Shown: positions 16,645 to 25,015, counted from the stretch's first letter. The stretch: DNA of 33,444 bases from Bacillota bacterium (GCA_013178415.1 JABLXA010000001.1:1-33444); one strand, 5' to 3'. Notes: generated from the letters alone by a model not told the origin. Program-made: numbers and translations.

Positions 16645-17778
16645 GAAGGAGGCTTTGAGGCGCTTATGCCTGTGCCGAGGGGAAATTCCAGCAAGATTCC
16701 TGAAGAATTGATAGATCTTGCGATTGCCCTGAGGCGCGAGAACCCTAAGCGCTCTATCGCCACGATCATAGAACTTCTGGAGGCCTCGGGTCAGGTGGAA
16801 CCTGGATATCTTAAACAGAGCACGCTATATGAGCATTTCAGAAAGGCTGGGCTCACAAAGCCACAGATGACTCCAAAAGACACTTACCGCCGTTATCAGG
16901 CCGAACATCGTAACGAACGCTGGATCGGGGACACTTGTCACCTAACTTATCTTGTTGATCTTGAGAATCCCAACAAGAAACACAAGGCGCACCTCATCGC
17001 TTGGATTGATGATTATTCCCGAAAGGTGGTGCATGCACAGATCTACAAGGCCGAGAGGTTGCCAGCCCTGGAGGACAGCCTGAAGAAAGCGATTGTGACC
17101 CATGGCGTGCCTGAGCAGGTCTATGTTGACAATGGCGCGATCTATTCAAGCTTACATTTTTCAAAGATATGCGCAAGGCTTGGGATTCACCTTACCCACT
17201 CACGGCCGTATAGACCCCAGGGTCGAGGCAAAGTTGAGAGGCTTTTTCTGACAGTTCAGAGAAGCTTCCTATCCGAACTTGAGGTTTTATCCAGGACATC
17301 CCCAATCGATATCGCAAAGGCAAATGATCTCTTCTCATCATGGCTCAAGACATATTACAATGACAAGCCTCATTCTGCCACAAAACAGGCTCCATCCGTA
17401 AGGTTTGATCTGGACAACCACCCCATTCGTCATGTGGATCTCACAGAGCTATATGAGGCGTTCCTCATGGAGGAGGCAAGAAAGGTGGACAAGACAGGGA
17501 TCTTCTCTCTCCTGGGCCAGACTTACGAAACATCCCCTGAGCTTGCTGGCAGGACCATAACAGTTCGGTTTGATCCCTACGACATGACAAAGATCCAGGT
17601 CTTCTTTGAAGGCAAGCGCTATGGGGAGGCAAAGCCGATTGATATCCCAAGGCATCATGTGGGCAGAACATCCCAATCTAAAGAGGGGACCCAAGACATC
17701 CAAAAGCCAACCAATATCAATCTCCTCACGCTTACCCCAAGGGAAGGCCTCTCATACAAGGACATGCTCAAGGGGTGA
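16645..17778 (+). pseudogene. 3' part of the Mu/TniA-like DDE transposase (exon 2)
   Basis: The coding sequence resumes as EGGFEALMPVPRGN, then a second helix-turn-helix domain (RSIATIIELLEASGQV), the rve catalytic core and a Mu-type C-terminal beta-barrel. Catalytic acids are visible: RWIGDTCHL, VYVDNGAIYSS and RPQGRGKVERLF, giving D, D and E. The C-terminal VRFDPYDMTKIQVFF matches Mu-type transposases. The frame is open upstream to 16531 through the intron's end, but that portion is intron, not transposase. It is followed eight bases later by the ATPase gene, the standard transposase-ATPase pair. Without the first exon this product is incomplete unless the intron and IS are removed. Confidence 0.8.
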
Positions 17779-17785
17779 TTAGAAA

Positions 17786-18220
17786 ATGGATCTAACGTAT
17801 TTCCACCTTCAACGGCATCCATTTGAACGAGACATCCCAGTAGGCGAGCTTTTCCCCTTCAAAGGATTTGAAGAGGCTAAAGCTCGGCTGAAATATTCTA
17901 TGGAAAGGCGCACTATCTCTGTCCTGACTGGGGAAGTAGGCTGCGGCAAATCAACGGTATTACGGGCTCTTGTCTCTTCGCTTCCGGATACCAGGTACAA
18001 GTTTATCTATATCTCAGACCGAAACCTCACTGAACGTGCCTTTTATGATCTCATCCTTACCGAGCTTGGCGTGATTCCCGATTACCTCCCTGTCAGGATG
18101 AAACGGCAATGCCGGGAGGCGGTCGAGAGCCTCGCTGCAAAGGGGATAGATCTCATCATCGCCATAGACGAAGCCCATGAGCTATCCCATGATATGCTTC
18201 AGGAGATCCGGTATCTATGT
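17786..18220 (+). pseudogene. 5' part of the transposon AAA ATPase (ExeA/TniB-like)
   Basis: Starts YFHLQRHPFERDIP, the family's usual beginning. The Walker A motif GEVGCGKST is near residues 49-57 and Walker B LIIAIDEAHE near residues 122-131. The reading frame is interrupted after EIRYLC by the RIT element at 18221; open translation continues to 18316 but is foreign. Joining 18220 to 21627 gives RYLCNFRMDSSTPFT in frame and a complete protein of about 265 residues. Such ATPases regulate target choice and activate the DDE transposase. The truncated form keeps the nucleotide-binding motifs but lacks the sensor region. Confidence 0.85.
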
Positions 18221-18249
18221 TTATGCCGAGCCCACGATTATGCCGAGCG
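18215..18249 (+). repeat. Left inverted repeat and core hexamer of the RIT element
   Basis: CTATGT followed by TTATGCCGAGCCCACGATTA and TGCCGAGCG. It contains two copies of TTATGCCGAG, at 18221 and 18238, probably recombinase-binding arms. It is identical, inverted, to 21566-21600. A further inverted CGGCATAA lies at 18309-18316, just before ritA. Confidence 0.9.
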
Positions 18250-18332
18250 AGTCGGTTGTGATAGAGGTGTTATACACAGGAGTGTAAGGGTAGGGGTGTC
18301 GAAGTATTCGGCATAATTTACGGAGCTTCGCA

Positions 18333-19592
18333 GTGCACATCCTGGCCGAAGTTCCGAATGCCGAGGAGGTATGGTTAGTGTGTAAACAGTTCGGGATCCA
18401 CGTCTCCGGCCCATTAGAGCCGTTCGTTTCCGGGTTCTTGGATGAATTGGCTCGACAGCGATATTCACCGTGGTCGGCGACCTCTTATCTGGTCGTGATG
18501 AGGCATCTAAGTTATTGGCTAGGCGATCAGGAATTGGCGGTGGCGGAACTTACACCGCAGCGGGTGCAGGAGTTTGTTGCTGAGCGGCGGGCGCGTGGTT
18601 ACGCGAAGGGACGCTCAACTGGCGGGATGGTACGGGTACTCATCAACTATCTCAGTAGTATAGGCGCTATACCCGAGGTGATGCCGCATGTTCCCGAGGC
18701 GCATCTGACGTGGGTTTTGGACGACTTTACCACGTATTTGCTTAGCCAACGCGGTTTGGCCCAGGGGACCATTCACTGGTATCGGTATGTGGTGCATCGG
18801 TTCCTGTCTGCTTTTGGAATCGACGGCGTGAACGGTTTGGAAGGTCTGACGACCGATAAGGTTACTACATTTATCCTTGCGGAGTCCAAGCGCCGTGGTG
18901 CGGGATCGCTTAACAATATGGCAGTCGCTTTGCGGGCATTCTTGCGTTTTCTCTATCTGCAAGGTCACATGTCGTTATCGCTGGAGGCTGCGGTGCTCCC
19001 CGGCCCAGGCTGGCGTGACACCGGACTGCCGCGCGCCTTATCCGGGGAACAGGTGGCGCAACTGCTCGCCAGTTGCGACCGTCATACCAATACGGGTCGT
19101 CGCAATTTCGCGATTATGACCATGCTGGCCCGGCTCGGCTTGCGGTCCAAAGAGGTGGCATCACTGACGTTAGATGATGTGGACTGGCGCAGCGGAGAGA
19201 TCCTGGTGGCCGGTAAGGGCAACCGCCACGATCGGCTTCCATTGCCAGTGGATGTCGGCGAGGCTCTAGCCGATTATTGCCACCAGGTTCGTCCTGACAG
19301 CAGATGCCGCGCCGTGTTTCTGCATGTTCGGGCGCCCTATGCCGCCCTGTCGGGTTCCTCTATCTGCGACATCGTAAAGGGGGCCTGCGTTCAAGCAGGT
19401 CTACCACCTGCGGGTGCACACCGGCTGCGACATAGCGCGGCGACGGCAATGCGCCGAGCCGGTGCACCGTTGTTGGAGATTGGTCGGGTTCTCAGGCACA
19501 ACCACCCAAGGACTACTGCCCATTACGCCAAGGATGACCTCGGCGCCTTGGCCGGAATCGCCCGGCAATGGCCAGGTGGTGGTGCAATATGA
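18333..19592 (+). CDS. ritA: RIT tyrosine recombinase A
   Basis: A 419-residue tyrosine recombinase starting with GTG after CGGAG. The N-terminal half holds SAM-like core-binding helices (PLEPFVSGFLDELARQRYSPWS). The C-terminal catalytic half shows ARLGLRSKEVASL with the first arginine, HRLRHSAATAM with the His-x-x-Arg box, and VLRHNHPRTTAHYAK with the nucleophile tyrosine. The stop overlaps the next start as ATGA, so translation is coupled. It is the largest of the three recombinases, as expected for the first gene of a RIT element. Individual roles of the three proteins are not established. Confidence 0.9.
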   Translation: MHILAEVPNAEEVWLVCKQFGIHVSGPLEPFVSGFLDELARQRYSPWSATSYLVVMRHLSYWLGDQELAVAELTPQRVQEFVAERRARGYAKGRSTGGMVRVLINYLSSIGAIPEVMPHVPEAHLTWVLDDFTTYLLSQRGLAQGTIHWYRYVVHRFLSAFGIDGVNGLEGLTTDKVTTFILAESKRRGAGSLNNMAVALRAFLRFLYLQGHMSLSLEAAVLPGPGWRDTGLPRALSGEQVAQLLASCDRHTNTGRRNFAIMTMLARLGLRSKEVASLTLDDVDWRSGEILVAGKGNRHDRLPLPVDVGEALADYCHQVRPDSRCRAVFLHVRAPYAALSGSSICDIVKGACVQAGLPPAGAHRLRHSAATAMRRAGAPLLEIGRVLRHNHPRTTAHYAKDDLGALAGIARQWPGGGAI

Positions 19593-20512
19593 GCGATCTT
19601 CGTCAGCAAGTAAGCGACTACATTACTCTGCGGCGCTCTCTTGGGTTCAAACTTCTTCAACAGGGTCGGCTTCTGAACGACTTCGTTGATTACCTAGACC
19701 ACGTGGGAGCATCCACTGTGACCAGCCAGTTAGCGCTGGCCTGGGCCACTAGGCCGACGAACGTGCATCCGCTGTACTGGAAGAAAAGACTCTCCGTGGT
19801 GTGCAGCTTCTCCCGTTACCTACAAACGATCGATCCATCTGTCGAAGTGCCAGCGCCGGATCTGCTGGCGTATCGGTACCAGCGCCCGACACCATACCTG
19901 TATTCAGAAACTGAGATTGCGGGTCTCATAGATGCCGCCGGCGCATTGAGCCCGCCGTTGAGGGCAGTGACCTATCAGACTTTATTCGGTTTGTTAGCCG
20001 CTACCGGGATGCGGTTAGGCGAGGCGATCCGCCTGGACCGTGCCGACGTCGATCCCGTGACGGGGTTGATTCTGATCCGACAGACCAAGTTCAATAAGTC
20101 CCGACGGTTGCCTCTGCACCCCACTACCATTGTAGCTCTTAAGGAATATGCGAGACAGCGGGACCGGCTGAGCGGCAATCCGAGGGCGCCAAGCTTCTTC
20201 GTGTCCACCCGCGGAACTCGTCTGATCGATGCCTGCGTGCGTCACGTCTTTAGACAGATCCTTGGCCGCCTCGGTCTCCAGCCCCGCGCCGGTTCAGGCC
20301 GGCCGCGCATCCACGACCTGCGGCACACCTTCGCAGTGAACACCCTACGTGATTGGTATCGCTCCGGAACGGATGTTGCGGGCAAGCTTCCCCTCCTGTC
20401 GGCCTATCTCGGACACGCTGATCCAGTATCCACCTACTGGTACCTCCAGGAGGACCCTGAGCTATTGGCGCTGGCGGCAGAGCGAATCGGGCAGCCAAAG
20501 GGGGTGTGGTGA
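19589..20512 (+). CDS. ritB: RIT tyrosine recombinase B
   Basis: A 307-residue tyrosine recombinase. The N-terminus SDLRQQVSDYITLRRSLGFK is the characteristic short core-binding start of the middle RIT gene. Catalytic residues are visible in ATGMRLGEAIRL, IHDLRHTFAVNTL, AYLGHADPVSTYWYLQ. ATG 19589 overlaps the ritA stop by four bases. Its own stop (TGA) shares one base with the ritC start. All active-site boxes are present, so it should be catalytically competent. Confidence 0.9.
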   Translation: MSDLRQQVSDYITLRRSLGFKLLQQGRLLNDFVDYLDHVGASTVTSQLALAWATRPTNVHPLYWKKRLSVVCSFSRYLQTIDPSVEVPAPDLLAYRYQRPTPYLYSETEIAGLIDAAGALSPPLRAVTYQTLFGLLAATGMRLGEAIRLDRADVDPVTGLILIRQTKFNKSRRLPLHPTTIVALKEYARQRDRLSGNPRAPSFFVSTRGTRLIDACVRHVFRQILGRLGLQPRAGSGRPRIHDLRHTFAVNTLRDWYRSGTDVAGKLPLLSAYLGHADPVSTYWYLQEDPELLALAAERIGQPKGVW

Positions 20513-21504
20513 TGAGTACTCTCGCTCCCACCTTGGAAGCCTTTTTCACCGAACGGCTCCTCGCCCAGCGGCGGGCTAGCCCACGTACCGTGGCCGCCTA
20601 TCGAGACTCTTTCCGCCTCCTGTTGAACTTTGTCCACGAGCGGATTGGAAAGGCGCCTTCCCAGCTCGACATTGCCGACCTGGATGCCCCCGTTATTGGT
20701 GCCTTCCTTAACTGGCTTGAGCATGACCGGCAGAATGGCGTCCGCACGCGCAATGCTCGTTTGGCAGCGATTCACTCGCTGTTCCGCTATGCATCCCTTC
20801 TCCATCCAGAGCACGCGGATGTGATCCGGCGCGTGCTTGCCATTCCAGCCAAGCGCTATGAGCGCACGACAGTCGACTTCCTTAACCAGAACGAGATTGA
20901 CGCTTTGCTCGCGGCAGTCGACCGTAGCAAATGGATTGGGCGGCGTGACTATGCCCTGTTAGTCCTCGCTATCCAGACAGGGTTGAGGATTGGCGAATTG
21001 ACTGGGCTCGTCGTCGGAGACCTCAAGCTAGCGAGGCCCGGGGCCCATGTACGGTGTCACGGAAAGGGGCGCAAACAACGTGCGACCCCCTTGACTGCTC
21101 AGACGGTTGCTGTGCTATGCGTCTGGCTGCGAGAACGGGGTGGTTGCCACACCGATCCGGCTTTCCCGACCATTCGTGGCGGGCCCCTCAGTTCCGATGC
21201 TGTGCAGCGGCTACTCGCTAAATATGTGTCCTTAGCCGCACGAAGCTGCCCTTCATTATGTCACAAGAAAGTGTCACCCCACATACTCCGCCACAGCTGC
21301 GCCATGAACCTGCTGCATAGCGGCGTAGACTCCAGCGTAATCGCCCTCTGGCTGGGACACGAAAGCGTCCAGACTACTCAGATCTACATTCATGCCGATA
21401 TGGCCATAAAAGAAAAGGCAATCTCTCTCACAGCTCCATCTAACACAAAACCTGGTCGCTATCGCCCTCCCGATAAGTTGCTCGCGTTTCTTGAAGCTCT
21501 GTGA
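20512..21504 (+). CDS. ritC: RIT tyrosine recombinase C
   Basis: A 330-residue recombinase of XerC-like layout: TLEAFFTERLLAQRRASPRT at the N-terminus, then QTGLRIGELTGL, SPHILRHSCAMNLL and LWLGHESVQTTQIYIHAD containing Arg, His-x-x-Arg, His and the nucleophile Tyr. ATG 20512 follows AAAGGGGG by seven bases and overlaps the ritB stop by one base. It ends just before a hairpin that carries the element's repeat motif. The three genes form one translationally coupled unit. Confidence 0.9.
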   Translation: MSTLAPTLEAFFTERLLAQRRASPRTVAAYRDSFRLLLNFVHERIGKAPSQLDIADLDAPVIGAFLNWLEHDRQNGVRTRNARLAAIHSLFRYASLLHPEHADVIRRVLAIPAKRYERTTVDFLNQNEIDALLAAVDRSKWIGRRDYALLVLAIQTGLRIGELTGLVVGDLKLARPGAHVRCHGKGRKQRATPLTAQTVAVLCVWLRERGGCHTDPAFPTIRGGPLSSDAVQRLLAKYVSLAARSCPSLCHKKVSPHILRHSCAMNLLHSGVDSSVIALWLGHESVQTTQIYIHADMAIKEKAISLTAPSNTKPGRYRPPDKLLAFLEAL

Positions 21505-21514
21505 TTATTATTAT

Positions 21515-21556
21515 GCCGAGCGCCAAATCTTTCCGGGCGCTCGGCCCCGGCTTTTT
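21515..21556 (+). terminator. Hairpin after ritC, probable terminator
   Basis: GCCGAGCGCC (21515-21524) and GGCGCTCGGC (21536-21545) form a perfect ten-base-pair stem with an 11-base loop. A CTTTTT run follows six bases later. The left arm, with the preceding bases, is also the element's TTATGCCGAGCG motif at 21511, so it may double as a recombinase-binding site. Confidence 0.6.
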
Positions 21557-21565
21557 ACAGTACTC

Positions 21566-21600
21566 CGCTCGGCATAATCGTGGGCTCGGCATAAACATAG
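21566..21600 (-). repeat. Right inverted repeat and inverted core hexamer of the RIT element
   Basis: Exact reverse complement of 18215-18249, including the hexamer (ACATAG at 21595-21600). It contains CGCTCGGCATAA at 21566 and CTCGGCATAA at 21585. Confidence 0.9.
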
Positions 21601-21626
21601 TTATGCCGATATCGGCATAACTATGT
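21601..21626. promoter_or_regulatory. RIT right-end palindrome and core site
   Basis: TTATGCCGATATCGGCATAA (21601-21620) is a perfect palindrome, followed by CTATGT at 21621-21626. With the preceding ACATAG, the palindrome extends to 30 bases (21596-21625). The arrangement CGGCATAA, six bases, TTATGCCG looks like a tyrosine recombinase core site with a six-base crossover region. Confidence 0.75.
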
Positions 21627-21989
21627 AACTTTAGGATGGATTCATCCACCCCTTTCACCATCATCCTGGTTGGGGAGCCGCAGATGCGGGCAACATTACG
21701 CCTTAGATCACTTCAGGCGGTCTTTCGGAGAGTGGAGGTGCAATACCATCTCAGCGGCATGGAGAAATCTGAGATCAAGCCATATATTGTCCATGAACTC
21801 AAGATGGCAGGTTGTGATAGGCCACTATTTCCTGATGACGTCATAGATCGCATCTATGAATACTCCAAGGGCGCGGTCTGGCTTGTGGCACGCCTGTGTA
21901 AGGGATGTCTCATGGATGCGTATATTCACAGGCAACAGCTTGTGGATGGCGATAACCTGAAACGGGTGACAGAAGAGCTTACGCTCTAA
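21621..21989 (+). pseudogene. 3' part of the transposon AAA ATPase
   Basis: Frame resumes at CTA TGT AAC TTT AGG: LCNFRMDSSTPFTIILVGEP, then LRLRSLQAVFRRVEVQYHLSGM, the sensor and C-terminal lid of ExeA/TniB-like ATPases. The ATG at 21636 could initiate a fragment but has no ribosome site. It belongs with 17786-18220. It is followed 14 bases later by the small protein gene, so the transposon operon continues. Confidence 0.85.
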
Positions 21990-22003
21990 GGAGGGAGAAA
22001 GTC

Positions 22004-22282
22004 ATGGATGGCATAGTCATCTCTGAGAAGACGGAGCTTGAATCGGATGTTGTCACGTCGGGTCCCATGGATGTACGAGCAATACTGACATTAATCTATG
22101 ATGGAGGCAAGGTAACCTTGAGATTCACCTCACTGGATGCGATAGAAAGGGTAGAGTCAGCGATGCGCGCTCTATACTATGAATCCTTGTTTGTATATGA
22201 GACTTCGCTTGAGGAGGAAGGAGCTAGATTTCATGGGAATCGAATGAGGGATGGGCGGGCCCGTGTTTTCATGGATAAGTGA
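22004..22282 (+). CDS. Small transposon-linked protein of unknown function
   Basis: A 92-residue acidic protein with a strong AAGGAGGGAGAAAG site. I do not recognise a family. The predicted make-up is mixed alpha/beta: a beta-rich stretch (VRAILTLIYDGGKVTLRFTS), then a helix (LDAIERVESAMRALYYE) and a charged tail. It lies last in the transposase-ATPase operon and inside the proposed transposon end. It may be an accessory or regulatory transposition protein by position only. Confidence 0.65.
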   Translation: MDGIVISEKTELESDVVTSGPMDVRAILTLIYDGGKVTLRFTSLDAIERVESAMRALYYESLFVYETSLEEEGARFHGNRMRDGRARVFMDK

Positions 22283-22316
22283 GATTACAAGGCCAATTAG
22301 ATTCATGCTGTTATTG

Positions 22317-22344
22317 CCCCGGCTCCGGCCGGGGTGATTTCATT
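22317..22344 (+). terminator. Terminator of the transposon operon
   Basis: CCCCGGC (22317-22323) and GCCGGGG (22328-22334) form a perfect seven-base-pair stem with a TCCG loop, followed by TGATTTCATT. The tail is only moderately T-rich. It lies about 35 bases after the last transposon gene. Confidence 0.6.
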
Positions 22345-22373
22345 CACCCAACTGCCATTTTCTCCAGTGTTAG

Positions 22374-22400
22374 CGGCGCCAACGGAGGCCAGAATTGACA
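22374..22400 (-). repeat. Candidate right terminal inverted repeat of the TniA-like transposon
   Basis: Read on the minus strand it starts TGTCAATTCTGGCCTCCG. It matches the left end at 11165 in 17 of 27 positions. Its last base, 22400, is exactly where IS1634-type coding sequence (VGKLSS) resumes, which supports this boundary. Confidence 0.5.
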
Positions 22401-23318
22401 GTTGGGAAGCTGAGTAGCGCAAGGGAAGGAGCGGCTTACAGGAAGGCGGCATCATACAAGGTTCAAGCTTTCACAAGGGAATTGTATGGGCGCCTTTACA
22501 ACTTTGTGGTAGTCCACTCAACAGCGTTGGACAAGAGAAAGGTCAAAGCTCTGGATAGACGCATTGAGAATCTCCATAAGGATCTGACCACAGCAGCCAA
22601 AGAGATGCAGGCAAAGGAGTTTGCGTGTAAACCGGATGCCAATGCGGCTGCAAAAGAGTTTCTGGCCAAGCATGCTAATGAATTCTACCCGATGTCAGCT
22701 GAAGTCATAGAGGAGACCCGTGCGAAGAAGCGTGACAGAAAGGGACGGCCAAGGAAAGACGAGGTTGTGGAACTGGAAACGGTCTATAGGATTCGGCCAG
22801 TCATGGGGGCACTCAGCGAGTCCGCGGTAAAGCGGGCAAGGGAACGCAATAACTGCTTTTTGCTGATAACGAATGATTTGCTGATGGAGCCTCCCGATGT
22901 GTTACGGGAGTATAAGGAGCAGATAGGGGTAGAGACGTCGTTTAAGTTCCTGAAGGACCCGACATATCTTGATGCGATTTATCTGAAGAAGGAGAGCAGG
23001 ATAGAGGCGCTGGCATATGTTCTACTCATTGCGCTCTTGATACACCGGATATTGCAACGAAGGGTACGGAAGGCGTTAGAAACAGAGGGTAGTCACATAG
23101 TGGTAGCTGGGGGAGTGAAGACTACGGCACCCACCGGGAATCGGATACTGGAGCTTCTGGCTCCGTATCAGGTATTATGTGCCAAGGAGGGAGATCGGGA
23201 GTACCGGGTAATTCAAGAGATCCCTAACGAAGAGCCGCTGGAAAGGATACTAAGGCTTGCAGGTTTCAGGTCGGATATATATGTGGTCGTCCGACCGAGC
23301 CCGTACCAGCGTGAATGA
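22401..23318 (+). pseudogene. C-terminal half of an IS1634-family transposase
   Basis: From VGKLSSAREGAAYRK the frame encodes the family's middle and end: YNFVVVHSTALDKRKVKAL, EFACKPDANAAA, CFLLITNDLL, the catalytic-glutamate region YKEQIGVETSFKFLKDP, and IEALAYVLLIALLIHRILQRR. The N-terminal domain with the first aspartate is missing: the proposed transposon end abuts codon 1 of this fragment. A complementary N-terminal half lies downstream at 24051. Non-functional as it stands. Confidence 0.82.
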
Positions 23319-24005
23319 AGAGATAGAAAATGATTCCGAAGAAAAATAAGTAACATCAGGGGCAGGGGTGCGAAATGTAGGTGCCAGAATTTCCGCAGAT
23401 ACATTTATGCCATCTATCATCCGGCACATGCCGCGTCCTATGCCCGCCGCCGATCTTCCGAGACAAAGGCCTGCACTCCTCCGAGAAGGTCAATTGCCGT
23501 TTTTGTCGCCCTTGCGACTTCCTCGATGGAATATAAACCACACTTTACTAAAACTTCTCGTGTTTTCTCCATGTTTTGAGGATACTGACTTCCGTCCTCC
23601 ATAAAATGTCAACAACCAATCTCAAGTCTGAATGAACATATTGATTGCCTTGTCATTTGCAGTTCTAATGCCATTTTAGGATGGAAAACGAGTATAATGC
23701 ATGTTTCATAGGAATAGAGGAATAGACCCAGGACCCCATCAAAGTCCCTGTCCGCTGACTCACTGATGAGCAGGTGATGTGGGTGGGAGGCGATCATATA
23801 GGTCGGATGGCATCTGTCATGAGCGATTTACTGATGTAGGGAACGGGTTGGCACGGAATCCTGATATACATCAGCCTTTCGCCCAAACGCATGATCTATC
23901 CGACGTTCCCCCTTCTCTTTGAGTGAAAATCCAGCAATGACAGGCGTTAGGGGGATTTTTTACACAAAACCTAGTCTATAGTAATTTGAATATTTACTAT
24001 TAATT
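23319..24005. other. Gap with decayed coding remnants
   Basis: No intact gene. A short minus-strand remnant at 23438-23602 is listed separately. CTGATGTA and TACATCAG form an eight-base inverted repeat around 23830-23876. TCCCCC (23907) and GGGGGA (23950) flank a 37-base loop followed by TTTTTT, a weak possible terminator. The final 60 bases are AT-rich and may contain the promoter and end of the IS1634 element that follows. Confidence 0.45.
23438..23602 (-). pseudogene. Possible DUF362-like N-terminal remnant
   Basis: A 54-codon minus-strand frame encodes MEKTREVLVKCGLYSIEEV and TAIDLLGGVQAFVS. This resembles the start of DUF362 proteins, where a helix ending LLGG.xxFV is followed by a GDxVLIKPN segment. 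Here that segment is missing and a stop follows. It is probably debris of a gene destroyed during insertion-element traffic. The assignment rests on one short motif. Confidence 0.25.
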
Positions 24006-24050
24006 TTGAAGATAATTCATAGTATGATAGTCTATAAATGGGGAGTTGAC

Positions 24051-24983
24051 ATGTTCATTAAACGCTCATGGAATCCGAAGGTGAAAAATCCCAAAATACA
24101 TAAGCAATTGGTGGAAGCATACTGGGATCCCGAAACCAAAAACTGTAGGCATCGCCCTATCGTAAACATCACGGATTGGCCTGACCACGTTGTTAATGCC
24201 CTCGAACTCGCCCTCAAACACAAAAAACTCATTGACATCGAAGGCGTCTCCTTCACCACCGATGACCCTTACCGTGGAGGAGGCATCCTTGCCGTATACC
24301 ACCTCTGGAAGAAATACAGGATGGATGAGATCCTTAGCTTCATTTCAGATGCTACGCGCCAGTCCATATTCCTCATGGTTGCCCAACGCATCCTCGACCC
24401 TGGAAGCAAACTGGCGCTTAAGCGAAGCCTTGAGGGTACGCTCTTTACTCAGATATTCAGCCAGAACCGGTTTGATGAGGATTCACTCTATGAAGCCATG
24501 GATCAGTTGTATGAGTGTTTCTATGAAGTTCAGAAGGCATTAGCTAGAACTCGCAAGGCATCACCCATGCTGCTTCTTTATGACATCACGAGCACATACC
24601 TTGAAGGGACCCATGCCGATGACGCCGATTATGGCTACAGCCGGGATAAGCGCTGGGATCGCTATCAGGTAGTAGTTGGTCTAGTATGCGACGGCGAGGG
24701 GTTACCGCTGGCCGTAGAGGTTTGGCCCGGCGACACGGCTGATAAGGATACGGTGATCGAGTGCGAGATTAAGTTCCGCGCCAAAGGTGAAACGAGAGAA
24801 GTAGAGGAGATACTCCGCTACTGGGACAAGCTTCGCCTGAGCCAACATGTGCTACAGGCAGAGGGTTATGAATCTAGGGAATGGGATTGGCAGTTAGGGG
24901 AATTGGGGCTGAAGATCAAAAAAGAGATGGAGCAACTTGAGCTATGGAAATCAGTGGATAGGTATCGCCATAGTCTACAATGA
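24051..24983 (+). pseudogene. N-terminal half of an IS1634-family transposase with foreign C-terminus
   Basis: From MFIKRSWNPKVKN to PLAVEVWPGDTADKDTVI, about 240 residues match the family start, including LLLYDITSTYLEG with the first catalytic aspartate. After that the expected catalytic middle (VFVGDRG-type) is absent. Instead there is a ~70-residue tail (REVEEILRYWDKLRLSQHVL, then SREWDWQLGELGLKIKKEM) that I do not recognise. The product is a deletion-fusion, not an active transposase. ATG 24051 has GGGGAG five bases upstream. The missing C-terminal half type occurs upstream at 22401. Confidence 0.75.
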
Positions 24984-25015
24984 AACTATGATATTAGGTA
25001 AAAACCCTTTATTCG

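Larger units (their letters stand above)
18221..21620 (+). mobile_element. RIT (recombinase-in-trio) element inserted in the ATPase gene
   Basis: Three overlapping tyrosine recombinase genes in one orientation fill the element, the defining feature of RIT elements. The ends are perfect 29-base inverted repeats (18221-18249 and 21566-21594), extended to 35 by the adjoining hexamer. The right end carries an additional 20-base palindrome at 21601-21620. CTATGT flanks the whole at 18215-18220 and 21621-21626. Removing the element plus one hexamer restores the ATPase frame, which proves the boundaries well. Its genes look richer in G and C than those nearby, consistent with transfer. Confidence 0.9.

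Noticed and set aside
18221-18316. Extended C-terminus of the ATPase up to 18316
   Set aside because: These codons lie in the RIT left end. The family's true continuation is found at 21627 in frame.
18200-21630. Repeated TTATGCCGAG units as a CRISPR-like array
   Set aside because: The repeats are few, short, in both orientations and confined to the ends of the recombinase element, with no spacers of regular length.
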